Source: Taibaiella koreensis (GTDB taxonomy: Bacteria; Bacteroidota; Bacteroidia; Chitinophagales; Chitinophagaceae). Taken from it: a stretch of DNA of 64,000 bases. Shown one piece after another: positions 35,023 to 43,757 of the stretch (position 1 is the stretch's first letter; every line of letters starts with the position of its first letter). A program made the position numbers and the translations under genes. The DNA lies in the NCBI RefSeq assembly GCF_003545715.1, contig NZ_QVNU01000007.1, forward strand, positions 310,001-374,000, in the 5' to 3' direction. The notes under the pieces are model-generated. The model was not told where the DNA came from. It saw only the letters and a program-made list of their open reading frames with translations, and ran no database searches.

Positions 35023-37047
35023 ATGAATTTAATATATTGGCTGCTTTGTCTGCTCATTGGTCTTATTCCTGCAGTATTGCTTTACCGCAGCGACCGGCGA
35101 AAGAATATACCGGTAAAGTGGCTGCCCGCTTTGCTGCGTTTTCTTACTTGCTTTTTTACAGCTGCCTTGCTGCTGGCGCCCGCTTTTCCCACTACACATA
35201 CGGAAGAGGAAAAACCGCTGCTCCTTTGGCTGCAGGACAATTCTTCGTCTATGCGTGCGGCGCTGGGCAAAGATTCGGTGGCCTATAGGGAAAAAATGCA
35301 GCGGCTTGAGGCCGGATGGCGGAAAGACTATACTGTGGTGCGGTTTGCTTTCGGCGCCGATCTTTCCCGTGACAGCCAGCTCCATTACGACCAGCGGAGC
35401 ACCAATATAGCGAGGGCTTTGCAGGCGGCGGCAGAACAATACCAGGATCAGAATATAGGTGCGATCATTATTGCCTCCGATGGGATTTACAACGAAGGAC
35501 TGGATCCGCTATATGCGCCCGCCAGCGCCCCGGTACCTATATATACCATCGGATTGGGCGATAGTACACAGCCCCGCGACATCAGCATCGGCAGGGTATA
35601 TGCCAATAAGACGGTGGCGCTGAACAGCAAGTTTGAGATCATGGTCGACCTCCGTGCCGATAAGCTGAATGGCGGCAATACCACGCTCTCAGTGCTCCAC
35701 AATGGCAGCACAATAGGACAACAGCCGGTAAAGATCGACAAGGACCGTTATACCGCCTCTTTCCACTTTGAAGCCGAGGCAAAAGAGAAAGGGTTTCAAC
35801 GCTATTCCATAGCAATACCGGTGCAGGAAGGCGAGCAGAATACGCTCAACAACCGTATGGACTTTTTTGTCGAAGTGATCGACGATGAGACCAAAGTGCT
35901 CTTGCTGGCCGCAGCACCACATCCCGATATTGCCGCCATAAAAGAGGCGCTGGAAAGCGTTCCGCAATACAAAGTGGATGTACGCTTCGGCAGCGATGTA
36001 CCCCCTGTAACGCCGTATCATCTGATTATCGCGCACCAGGTGCCTTCTTCAGCGGGTGTGCAGCTTCAGGCGGCCGGCAAACCCGTATGGTATATCCTGG
36101 GCCGGCAAAGTAACCTGAATGTTCTTAGCCAGCAGCAGGACCTGGTGAAGATCGCCGGCGGCGGTAATCCCAACGATGTGCTACCCAATATCAATACCGC
36201 TTTCAGCTATTTCACCCTGCCGGTCAGTATAAAGGAAGTGATGGGCAAAATGCCGCCCTTGCAGGCGCCCTACGGCAACTATTCTGTAGCGCCGGATGCG
36301 CAGGTGTTGATGCGGCAGCAGATCGGCAATATCAGCACCAATTATCCACTATGGGTGTTCCGGAACAGCGGTACGCCGCAGGCTATGTTATGCGGTGAAG
36401 GACTGTGGCGCTGGCGGCTGTATGAGTATAAGAACTCGGGTAAGCACGAGGTTGTGGACGAACTGATCCGCCAGACCGTAAGCTTGCTGAGCGTCAAAAA
36501 GGACAACAGGCCTTTCCGCTTGTTCATGGATAAATATGTGCTGAGCGATAATGAGCCGGTAAACCTATATGCCGAGCTGCGCAACGATAACGGGGAGCTC
36601 GTCAACGGCCCTGCCGTAAAATTATCGCTCACCGACAGCGCCGGCAAGGCGCTTGCCTACGAAATGGAAAAAAACGGTAATAGCTACCGCCTGAATGTGG
36701 GGCTGCTGGCGCCGGGAAGCTATCACTTTAAAGGAACGGTGAGCAATAACGGAAAAAGTGCGGTTTCCGAAGGTTCATTTCTCGTGGAATCGGTACCCCT
36801 GGAGCGTCTGCGTACCAACGCCGATTTCGATCTGTTGGGCCGGATGGCAGCCCAGACCGGTGGCGGTTTCTTTACCTACCGCAGTATGGATGCCCTCGCC
36901 GATAGCCTGAGGAACAACAGCCAGGTAAAGCCCCTGATCCATACCGACAAGACCTATACCGCGCTGATCGATCTCCGTTGGTTCTTCGGGATCATCCTGC
37001 TCACGGCCATTGCGGAATGGTTGCTGCGGAAATACTGGAATGCATAA
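35023..37047 (+). CDS. Membrane-anchored von Willebrand A-like protein
   Basis: 674 aa. Two N-terminal membrane helices (about 1-20 and 38-55) are followed by a VWA-like domain: LLWLQDNSSSMRAALG carries a degenerate DxSxS metal site (DNSSS), and IIIASDGIYNEG provides the later Asp. Immunoglobulin-like segments follow, then an unassigned region, and a last helix near the C-terminus (FFGIILLTAIAEWLL). This build matches BatA-like proteins, although no MoxR/DUF58 partner lies here. Monocistronic; an envelope role is likely but not shown. Confidence 0.8.
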   Translation: MNLIYWLLCLLIGLIPAVLLYRSDRRKNIPVKWLPALLRFLTCFFTAALLLAPAFPTTHTEEEKPLLLWLQDNSSSMRAALGKDSVAYREKMQRLEAGWRKDYTVVRFAFGADLSRDSQLHYDQRSTNIARALQAAAEQYQDQNIGAIIIASDGIYNEGLDPLYAPASAPVPIYTIGLGDSTQPRDISIGRVYANKTVALNSKFEIMVDLRADKLNGGNTTLSVLHNGSTIGQQPVKIDKDRYTASFHFEAEAKEKGFQRYSIAIPVQEGEQNTLNNRMDFFVEVIDDETKVLLLAAAPHPDIAAIKEALESVPQYKVDVRFGSDVPPVTPYHLIIAHQVPSSAGVQLQAAGKPVWYILGRQSNLNVLSQQQDLVKIAGGGNPNDVLPNINTAFSYFTLPVSIKEVMGKMPPLQAPYGNYSVAPDAQVLMRQQIGNISTNYPLWVFRNSGTPQAMLCGEGLWRWRLYEYKNSGKHEVVDELIRQTVSLLSVKKDNRPFRLFMDKYVLSDNEPVNLYAELRNDNGELVNGPAVKLSLTDSAGKALAYEMEKNGNSYRLNVGLLAPGSYHFKGTVSNNGKSAVSEGSFLVESVPLERLRTNADFDLLGRMAAQTGGGFFTYRSMDALADSLRNNSQVKPLIHTDKTYTALIDLRWFFGIILLTAIAEWLLRKYWNA

Positions 37048-37145
37048 TTTTACCGGCTATAGCCGTCATAACTGCCTGGGTGATATCTTTGCCCGGTGAG
37101 GCCGGACCTGGCCAAAGCACATTTTTTTATTATTACATTTGCGCT

Positions 37146-38582
37146 ATGCTAAAAAAGACCCTTTTTGCTGCAGCCATGCTCACCGCCGTAGCCGCAAGTG
37201 CCCAGGACTCCCTCTGGACGCTGCAGCGAAGCATACGCTATGCTGTCGACAATAACCTTGATGTCAAACAAAGCGTGCTGAACGAGCGACTGGCGCAACT
37301 GCAGCAGCTGCAAAGCCAGTTGTCGATGCTGCCCAGTGCGCAGGTCTCGACCAACGTCGGACGTAGCTACGGCCGTTCTATCGACCCTACTTCCAACCAG
37401 TTCCTCAATGCAGGCTACACCTTTGCCGGCGCATCCGGAAATGTGGATGTGCTGCTGTTCGGCTGGTTCCAGAAGCAGAATACGATCAAGCAAAATAAGC
37501 TGCTGAGCCAGTCGGCGTCGGCCGATCTGTCGCAGCTGAAGGACGATATATCGCTGAATGTGGCCACGGCCTTCCTGCGGATCCTGATGGCGCAGGAGCA
37601 GATCCATGTGGCCGAAAGCCAGCTGAAATACAGCCTCAAGCAGCGGGAGCAGACCGACTATTTCGTTAAGGCGGGCCGCTCACCGGAACTGGACCTTGCC
37701 CAGATGGAGGCGCAGGTGGCTACCGATAGCTCGGGCTACTTTACAGCATTGGCTACCTTCCAGCAATCGGTACTGGACATGAAAGCCTTGATGAACTTTG
37801 AGATCAGCGCACCTTTTACGCCTGTGGCCCCGGAGGTGAACAATATACCGATTGGCGAGCTGGCCGGGCTGACACCCGAGCAGGTGTTTGCCTCGGCCCA
37901 GAAACATTTTGGCTCGATCCGCAGCAACCAGTTGAAGATAGAAGCTTCCCGTAGCGCACTGGCCGCCGCAAAAGGCGCTCTTTACCCCCAATTATCGCTT
38001 AGCGGACAATTTGGTACCAACTATGCCTCTTCCTATAGGGAGACGGTTGGAGGTTATACCTATATCAGCGACGAGCCTTCTGGCGCTTATATCAATTTAA
38101 ACGGGCAGCGAGTTGATGTTTATGCACCTAACTTTGCGCCACCTTCAAGCAGGGATGTGGGTTTCTTTAAGCAGTATAGCGACAACTTCAGGCAAACCTA
38201 CCTCCTGAACTTGTCTATACCACTGTTCAACGGCTGGGCCTCAAGGACCAATGTTAACCGGAGTAAGGTCGATGTGCAAAGCAAGCAGCTGGGACTCGAC
38301 CAGGCAAAGCTGAAGCTGAAGCAGGATGTATATAAAGCTTATTACGATGCTATGGCCGCCGTGCAGAAACACTATGCGACGATGCGTGCCGACGAAGCCT
38401 CTGAGCGGGCGTACACATTTGCACAGAAGCGCTACGAGCTGGGCCTTATGAATGCCCTGGAGCTGCTTACGACGCAGAACACGGCTTTTAAAGCAAAGGC
38501 AGATGCGCTTTCTGCTAAATATGATCTGCTGTTTAAATTGAAAGTGATCGACTATTACCTGGGTAAAGAAATCAAGCTGTAA
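37146..38582 (+). CDS. TolC-family outer membrane efflux protein
   Basis: 478 aa from ATG 37146. The frame is open back to 36978 inside the preceding gene, but the signal peptide starts at MLKKTLFAAAMLTAVAASAQ. Two OEP-type halves are visible with long coiled helices: LDVKQSVLNERLAQLQQLQS and GRSPELDLAQMEAQVATDSS in the first; IRSNQLKIEASRSALAAAKG, LYPQLSLSGQFGTNY and LGLDQAKLKLKQDVYKAYYD in the second, ending with ALELLTTQNTAFKAKADALS. Should form a trimeric outer-membrane channel. No pump or adaptor gene is adjacent. A perfect -7 box (TACATTTG, 37134-37141) lies only 4 bases before the ATG. Confidence 0.93.
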   Translation: MLKKTLFAAAMLTAVAASAQDSLWTLQRSIRYAVDNNLDVKQSVLNERLAQLQQLQSQLSMLPSAQVSTNVGRSYGRSIDPTSNQFLNAGYTFAGASGNVDVLLFGWFQKQNTIKQNKLLSQSASADLSQLKDDISLNVATAFLRILMAQEQIHVAESQLKYSLKQREQTDYFVKAGRSPELDLAQMEAQVATDSSGYFTALATFQQSVLDMKALMNFEISAPFTPVAPEVNNIPIGELAGLTPEQVFASAQKHFGSIRSNQLKIEASRSALAAAKGALYPQLSLSGQFGTNYASSYRETVGGYTYISDEPSGAYINLNGQRVDVYAPNFAPPSSRDVGFFKQYSDNFRQTYLLNLSIPLFNGWASRTNVNRSKVDVQSKQLGLDQAKLKLKQDVYKAYYDAMAAVQKHYATMRADEASERAYTFAQKRYELGLMNALELLTTQNTAFKAKADALSAKYDLLFKLKVIDYYLGKEIKL

Positions 38583-38606
38583 TACATCATCTTCATATAC
38601 TATATG

Positions 38607-38632
38607 GCGGGGGCAGGCTGCTCCCGCTTTTT
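38607..38632 (+). terminator. Intrinsic terminator after the TolC-like gene
   Basis: GCGGGGGCA / TGCTCCCGC (one G-T pair) with a GGC loop, followed by TTTTTA. Confidence 0.8.
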
Positions 38633-38670
38633 ATTTGACAAAGTGCCGTTACAGGCGCAGGCAAATATGT

Positions 38671-38702
38671 TTTGCTCAAATAGCAGCGGAATTTTACTTT
38701 CG
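38671..38702 (+). promoter_or_regulatory. Promoter: TTTG-N20-TACTTTCG
   Basis: TTTG at 38671-38674 and TACTTTCG at 38695-38702, 17 bases before the ATG at 38720. One of the best matches to the Bacteroidota sigma consensus in the window. Confidence 0.6.
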
Positions 38703-38719
38703 TGGTACAATTAGTATGA

Positions 38720-39481
38720 ATGAAAGAAACGCTGCTCAATGCCATAAAAGAGGCGGGAACGCTGATCCTCAAGCATTTTAACGGCACTTTTGCCGTTTCT
38801 CACAAAGAAGGTATCAACAACCTGGTAACCGAAGTGGACCAGGCCTCTGAGCGGCTTATCACCTCGATCATCAGGGAACGCTATCCTGATCATGGTATCA
38901 TAGGCGAAGAATATGGCGCGCACGATGCCTCATCCCGGTACAAATGGATTATCGACCCTATCGACGGCACCGTTAATTATGCCCATGGTATACCTTTATG
39001 CTGCGTGAGCATAGGCCTTATGGAAGACGAGACCATGATCCTGGGCGCGGTATACAATCCCATGATGAACGAGCTGTTCTTTGCCGAGAAGGGCAAGGGC
39101 GCCTGGTTGAATGATCGCCCGATCAGCGTATCGGAAAAGAGCGATTTTGCCAAAGCATTCCTCGTTACAGGCTTCCCTTATCACTTTCCTGAAGGCAAGA
39201 ATCCTTTTTCGATTTTTGAGCGTATGGTCACCAGCGGTATACCGGTGAGGCGTCTGGGTTCGGCGGCGCTGGATCTTTGCTGGGTGGCCTGCGGCCGTTT
39301 CGATGGCTTCTGGGAGTACAATCTCAATGCCTGGGATATTGCCGCCGGGTACCTGATCGTGGAAGAAGCGGGGGGTAAAGTCACCGATTTTCGCGACAAC
39401 CCCTATACGGTATGGGACAAGGAAACATTAGCCACCAATGGTAAGATACATGAAGAATTGCGGCAGGCGATTATAGCGTAA
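38720..39481 (+). CDS. Inositol monophosphatase family protein
   Basis: 253 aa. The metal-binding motifs are complete: IIGEEYG (Glu ligand), WIIDPIDGTVNYAHG and NAWDIAAGYLIVEEAGG. A lithium-sensitive, Mg-dependent sugar or inositol phosphate phosphatase in the cytoplasm (SuhB-like). Its stop codon touches the repeat block 39482-39646, which separates it from dut. Confidence 0.95.
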   Translation: MKETLLNAIKEAGTLILKHFNGTFAVSHKEGINNLVTEVDQASERLITSIIRERYPDHGIIGEEYGAHDASSRYKWIIDPIDGTVNYAHGIPLCCVSIGLMEDETMILGAVYNPMMNELFFAEKGKGAWLNDRPISVSEKSDFAKAFLVTGFPYHFPEGKNPFSIFERMVTSGIPVRRLGSAALDLCWVACGRFDGFWEYNLNAWDIAAGYLIVEEAGGKVTDFRDNPYTVWDKETLATNGKIHEELRQAIIA

Positions 39482-39646
39482 ATTCCAAAAGGCAAAATTC
39501 AAAATTAGAAAGGGAAAAATGTACATGTCTTGCCAACTACCATTGCCAACTGCTCATTGCCAACTCCCCAATACCCAACACTTACAATCACTTACATCTT
39601 GCATCTAATATCTAAAGTCTAACATCTAAAGTCTAACATCTAAAAA
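39482..39646. repeat. Short intergenic repeats filling the gap between two genes
   Basis: Begins at the stop of the phosphatase with AATTCCAAAAGGCAAAATTC-like words, continues with CCATTGCCAACTGCTC-like copies, one CCCAATACCCAA (complement of the heptamer at 26862), then four CTAACATCTAAAGT-like copies that end at the dut ATG. No promoter or gene is evident. Confidence 0.85.
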
Positions 39647-40084
39647 ATGCTCTCCATCAATATCATCAACCAATCGCATCACGATCTTCCAAAGTACCAG
39701 ACCGAAGGTTCGGCCGGTATGGACCTTTGCGCTTTTATTCCGGAAGCCATTACCCTAAAGCCCCTGGAACGTGTACTGGTACCTACAGGTCTATTCATTG
39801 AGTTGCCGATGGGCTACGAAGCGCAGATCCGTCCGCGTAGCGGCATGTCCATTAAAAAAGGCATCACCGTGATCAATGCGCCAGGTACCATTGACAGCGA
39901 CTATCGTGGTGAGATCAAGATACCTATTGTGAACCTGTCCAACGAAACGCAGACGATAGAGGACGGCGAAAGGGTGGCCCAGATGGTGATCGCGCAGCAT
40001 GAGATGGCTGTATGGACAGCGGTAGAAGCCCTGAACGAAACGGTAAGGGGCGCCGGCGGCTTCGGGCATACCGGCGTTCACTAA
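39647..40084 (+). CDS. dut: Deoxyuridine 5'-triphosphate nucleotidohydrolase (dUTPase)
   Basis: 145 aa with all five trimeric dUTPase motifs: [46 protein letters not shown] and the C-terminal [12 protein letters not shown] that closes over the active site. Converts dUTP to dUMP, keeping uracil out of DNA and feeding dTMP synthesis. pfkA follows after 33 bases with a small hairpin between them. Confidence 0.97.
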   Translation: MLSINIINQSHHDLPKYQTEGSAGMDLCAFIPEAITLKPLERVLVPTGLFIELPMGYEAQIRPRSGMSIKKGITVINAPGTIDSDYRGEIKIPIVNLSNETQTIEDGERVAQMVIAQHEMAVWTAVEALNETVRGAGGFGHTGVH

Positions 40085-40090
40085 ACCAGA

Positions 40091-40109
40091 CGGGTCGATC
40101 CCGTTTTTT
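40091..40109 (+). terminator. Small intercistronic hairpin with T-run
   Basis: ACGGG-TCGAT-CCCGT followed by six T, between the dut stop and pfkA start. It looks like a weak terminator or attenuator within an otherwise tight gene pair. Confidence 0.5.
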
Positions 40110-40117
40110 AAATAGCT

Positions 40118-41089
40118 ATGAAAAAACTTGCTTTGCTTACCTCGGGCGGCGATGCGCCGGGCATGAACGCAGCCATCAGGGCTGTGGCACGGACGGCGTT
40201 GTACAACGGCCTGGAAATATTCGGTATCCGCAGGGGATACCAGGGGATGATCGATGGCGACATCTTCAAAATGGAAACCACCTCGGTATCCAATATCATA
40301 CAAAGAGGCGGCACCATACTGAAAACGGCACGCAGTAAGGAATTCCTGACGCTGGAAGGCAGGGAAAAAGCTTACCGGCAGTTGAAACAGCACGATATAG
40401 ATGGCCTGGTCCTCATCGGCGGCGATGGTACCTTCAAAGGTGCCAATGTCTTTTTTAAGGAATATTCGTTACCGGCAGTTGGTATTCCCGGTACTATCGA
40501 TAATGATATTGCCGGCACCGACTATACGCTGGGTTTTGATACCGCGGTGAATACCGCTGTGGAAGCGATTGATAAGATAAGGGATACGGCCGAGGCACAT
40601 GACCGTATTTTCATCGTAGAAGTCATGGGCCGCGATGCAGGCTATATTGCCCTCAACAGTGGTATTGCCTGCGGCGCCGAAGACATACTGGTCCCTGAGC
40701 AGGCTTCGGACATTAATGTTATCCTGGAGCGTATAGGCAACGATAAGCGCCGGAAAAAGCTGGTGAATATTATCGTGGTGGCCGAAGGCGACGATTTCGG
40801 CGGGGCCGACGCTCTGCGCATAAAGATCATGGAGCACCTGCCCGAGCTCGATGTACGGTCTACCATACTGGGCCATATTCAGCGGGGCGGCTCACCCAGT
40901 TATTTTGACCGTGTACAGGCCAGCCGTATGGGTTATGCCGCCGTGAACGCCCTTGTTTCGGGCCAGACGCAGGTCATGGTCGGGCTCGAAAACCAGGAGA
41001 TCATTTACACATCCTTCGATCATGCCATCAAGCAGCATGCACCCCTGGATATGAAAATGCTGGAAATGGCGAAGATACTGGCGTCTTAA
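40118..41089 (+). CDS. pfkA: ATP-dependent 6-phosphofructokinase
   Basis: 323 aa, the length of bacterial PfkA. ATP site LTSGGDAPGMNAAIR and GGDGTF (the Gly after GGDG marks an ATP- rather than PPi-dependent enzyme); catalytic PGTIDNDIAGTD; MGRDAGYIA; HIQRGGSPSYFDR binds fructose 6-phosphate. Catalyses the committed glycolytic step in the cytoplasm. Convergent with the DUF3570 gene. Confidence 0.97.
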   Translation: MKKLALLTSGGDAPGMNAAIRAVARTALYNGLEIFGIRRGYQGMIDGDIFKMETTSVSNIIQRGGTILKTARSKEFLTLEGREKAYRQLKQHDIDGLVLIGGDGTFKGANVFFKEYSLPAVGIPGTIDNDIAGTDYTLGFDTAVNTAVEAIDKIRDTAEAHDRIFIVEVMGRDAGYIALNSGIACGAEDILVPEQASDINVILERIGNDKRRKKLVNIIVVAEGDDFGGADALRIKIMEHLPELDVRSTILGHIQRGGSPSYFDRVQASRMGYAAVNALVSGQTQVMVGLENQEIIYTSFDHAIKQHAPLDMKMLEMAKILAS

Positions 41090-41378
41090 TATTCTGATCT
41101 CGCAGCGTCGCTGCGACGCCGCGAGACATGTCCTTTCCCTTTCCATTCGCCATAGAGAGAATCGGGAGCAAGCAGACCCGGGATTATGTTTCAGCTACCA
41201 CTTCTTTGGAGCGGACACAGATCGTCCTGTCCGGCTTCCGGTCTGAACGCGCCAGCGGTCGGAACGGAAGCTGAATCTTTAGATTTTTTTATCCCCCGGC
41301 TTTCCGCTTGAGCCAGATCCACTAAGAACATCCTCCTACCGGCGCCGGCAGGAGGATGTTCTTGGTAAATAACGTCTT
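41090..41378. other. Intergenic gap with two long hairpins and a dyad repeat
   Basis: Contains a 30-base near-perfect inverted repeat at 41098-41127 (TCTCGCAGCGTCGC arm), the 30-bp CCGGTC...GAACGG element at 41238-41267, and a 40-base nearly perfect palindrome at 41324-41363 (AAGAACATCCTCCT arms around a CCGGCGCCGG core). The last lies where a bidirectional terminator for pfkA and the minus-strand operon is expected, but lacks a clear T-run. Confidence 0.7.
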
Positions 41379-42605
41379 TTAAAGACTTGTCAACGTTTTG
41401 ATCCTGGAGTGCTTTACATCCAACAACAGCGTCACCATATGCGCATACAAGCCGTCGCTGCGCTTATACCAGGCATAACGCAATGCGGCTTCGTCGAAGA
41501 AGCAATGCCCGCCCATTCTTGCCTGCGGGGCATAACGCAGGGTAAGGCCCATCTTGATATCATTAAACGCAGAAAGATCATAATCGGAAGTGTAAAAAAC
41601 TTCTGAAGAACTATGTTCTTTATAAGGCTTGAAGTAACGCGAAGCGGTTTGGGTATACCAGCGCAGGTGTGGCGCTATCGCCAGCTGCGGCGACAGTTTC
41701 ACCGGCACCTCCAGCTGAAAGGTATGCGCCGTGATCCCGAAGTTGTCCCAATAGAAGCGGTAGTAGGCGCGGAAGATCAGGTTGCGGAAAGCGAATATGT
41801 TGGCCTGAAGACCGATCGGTATTTTCCAGCGTTCCATAGGCAGGTTCTCGACCCGTGCCGAAATTTCATTATCGAAATACACCCGGTGAAAGGGCGTAGA
41901 CAACAAGCCTTTCTGGTAGACCAGCTCAGGCATCAAAGCAACGCGTACACGTCTGTTAACGATCTGGTACAATGCAAAGCTCAGGTTATAAGAGTTGCGG
42001 GTATAAGTATCGAACCATTGCTTATAGCGCAGCTCGATGGGATATACCAGGGTTACGGGCCGCCAGTACCGCTTGTTGATACGCCCCCAGCGCAGATCGT
42101 CGAAATAGGTTTGCAGGCCCAGTTGCAGCTCGGTGGAGCCATCTGCATTGGTATAAGAGAGCGATAGCCCTACAGGAAGAGAAGTATAGTCCGATTCCAC
42201 CGAAAGTCCGGTACGGAGCCCTGCGGTAATACCACTTCGTCCCAGCTTGCGGCTATAGCCGATACCGAGGTGGCTGCGTATATCGGAGCGGGAGGCTGAG
42301 CTGATCACATAATCGATGTTATCGGTTGAGGCGGAGGTGATCACGTCGGCGCCGATATTGATGCTCATCGTTTGTACAGAGTCGGGCCGGTGGGTAATCG
42401 TCGCTTCCGCGGCAAAGACGGTAAGCTGCTCGGTTCCCTTGCCGCCGGTGACTGCCGAATGATTGCCGTCCTGGCTATAATAGGATAGCAACGCCTGTAC
42501 TTCGGTTTCTTTCAACTGTTGTTTTTGATATACGGATTCCTGTTGCTGCGCTCTTCCGGTAAAAGAAGATGCTAATAATCCAAATAGCAGGTATCTTTTC
42601 TTCAT
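41379..42605 (-). CDS. DUF3570 outer-membrane beta-barrel-like protein
   Basis: 408 aa. Signal peptide (LLFGLLASSFTGRAQ), then alternating amphipathic strands ending in an aromatic-rich C-terminal half (RYKQWFDTYTRNSYNLSFAL, YYRFYWDNFGITAHTFQLEV, HLRWYTQTASRYFKPYKEHS), as in DUF3570. ALLSYYSQDGNHSAVTGGKG and GADVITSASTDN are the N-terminal family signature. Asp87-V-I-T-S-A-Ser93 resembles the D-x-x-[S/T]-[G/S]-A-[S/T] flavin acceptor motif of ApbE, and apbE lies two genes upstream. Probably a covalently flavinylated barrel or its partner; that is inference. Last gene of a four-gene operon. Confidence 0.85.
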   Translation of the reverse strand: MKKRYLLFGLLASSFTGRAQQQESVYQKQQLKETEVQALLSYYSQDGNHSAVTGGKGTEQLTVFAAEATITHRPDSVQTMSINIGADVITSASTDNIDYVISSASRSDIRSHLGIGYSRKLGRSGITAGLRTGLSVESDYTSLPVGLSLSYTNADGSTELQLGLQTYFDDLRWGRINKRYWRPVTLVYPIELRYKQWFDTYTRNSYNLSFALYQIVNRRVRVALMPELVYQKGLLSTPFHRVYFDNEISARVENLPMERWKIPIGLQANIFAFRNLIFRAYYRFYWDNFGITAHTFQLEVPVKLSPQLAIAPHLRWYTQTASRYFKPYKEHSSSEVFYTSDYDLSAFNDIKMGLTLRYAPQARMGGHCFFDEAALRYAWYKRSDGLYAHMVTLLLDVKHSRIKTLTSL

Positions 42606-42619
42606 AGGGTTTACCGGTA

Positions 42620-42844
42620 TTAATTGCAGCCGCAGCCGCCGCTGCTTTTACCTGTGCCGCCGCCCGAAGCGCCTTCGCGGTACGACTGTGCATTCTCGTC
42701 AAAGCGTTCTACATCCAGCTTGCCGGCCTGCATATAGCTATCGTTCAGGTAGGCTCTCTGGTAAGGCTTTACCGTAGTGCAGGCGCCGAGCCCCAGGAGC
42801 CCGGCTAACAACAGCATAAGCCCGCGGGATCTAAGCTTGTGCAT
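42620..42844 (-). CDS. DUF4266 small lipoprotein
   Basis: 74 aa from ATG 42844. The lipobox LLGLGAC gives a lipidated Cys, followed by TTVKPYQRAYLNDSYM, the DUF4266 core (VxPYxRxxLxDxxM), and a Gly/Ser-rich tail ending GGCGCN. Start overlaps the end of apbE by 14 bases; DUF3570 follows after 14 bases. The family always seems to accompany DUF3570; function unknown. The Cys pair near the C-terminus could bind metal or be redox active (inference). Confidence 0.88.
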   Translation of the reverse strand: MHKLRSRGLMLLLAGLLGLGACTTVKPYQRAYLNDSYMQAGKLDVERFDENAQSYREGASGGGTGKSSGGCGCN

Positions 42845-43757
42845 GGGTAGCAATATGTTGAGAGGTGTGCATACGGTTGTTTTGATCAATAATGAGGGCA
42901 TGGACGCCGGGGAGCTGCTCCACCAGGTCGAGCCCTACTTCGATACCCATAATGGTAACGGCTGTTGCCAGGGCATCGGACAGTTCTGCGCTGGGACTAA
43001 TGATGGTGACGCTCCTGATCCAGCGGGCCGGAAGCCCCGTGCGCGGATCGATATTATGAGAATAGCGCGTGCCATCGAGATCGAAATATTGTTCGTAATT
43101 GCCCGAGGTCGCTACAGAGGCCTGGTCTACTGGCAGCCACAGTAATATATGCTCGGGCCGTTCCGGATCGGCGATGCCGACCTTCCAGGGCTGGCCATCG
43201 GGACGCAGCCCCCAGGCGGTAAGATCGCCGCTGGCATTTACCACGCCCGAGGTAACGCCTTCGCGTTGCCACAGCCGCCGCACACAGTCGGCAGCATAAC
43301 CTTTGCCAATGGCCCCAAACCCTATCCGGGCGCCCTTCCGGCGCAGGAATACTTCATTGGTACGACTGGTATCGATATGCCGGTAGCCGGTGCTGTGCAA
43401 GGCCTGCTTTAATTGTTCCGTAGAAGGTAGCGCAACGCTATGGCCTTTGAAATTGTACAATGCTTTTAACGCGCCGGACGATATGTCGAAAGCGCCCTGG
43501 GTAAGGTCCGATAGCTGTAGGCAGCGTTTCGCCAGCGCATATACTTCCGGATCTACCGGTACAGGCGCCACGCCTGCCTGGCTGTTGATCCTGCCGGTGT
43601 CGGAGCCCTTGTCAAACTCGGTAAGCAATCGTTCCAGTCTTCTGATCTCATCTACACCGGCCTGAAGCAGGCGCTGCATCTGCGATACGGATTCACCGGT
43701 CACGATCAGCTCAAAATCAGAGCCCATCAGCCTTGCCTGTAGTTTACATTGCTGCAT
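42831..43757 (-). CDS. apbE: FAD:protein FMN transferase (ApbE family)
   Basis: 308 aa. MGSDFELIV, FDISSGALKALYNF, RIGFGAIGKGYAADCV and VNASGDLTAWG are the flavin-binding blocks, and YSHNIDPRTGLPARW with SDALATAVTIMG supply the Mg/FAD site. ApbE links FMN from FAD to Ser/Thr of exported proteins. No N-terminal signal or lipobox is visible from this start, so its location is uncertain; most family members act outside the cytoplasmic membrane. Overlaps both neighbours by 14 bases. Confidence 0.94.
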   Translation of the reverse strand: MQQCKLQARLMGSDFELIVTGESVSQMQRLLQAGVDEIRRLERLLTEFDKGSDTGRINSQAGVAPVPVDPEVYALAKRCLQLSDLTQGAFDISSGALKALYNFKGHSVALPSTEQLKQALHSTGYRHIDTSRTNEVFLRRKGARIGFGAIGKGYAADCVRRLWQREGVTSGVVNASGDLTAWGLRPDGQPWKVGIADPERPEHILLWLPVDQASVATSGNYEQYFDLDGTRYSHNIDPRTGLPARWIRSVTIISPSAELSDALATAVTIMGIEVGLDLVEQLPGVHALIIDQNNRMHTSQHIATHAQA

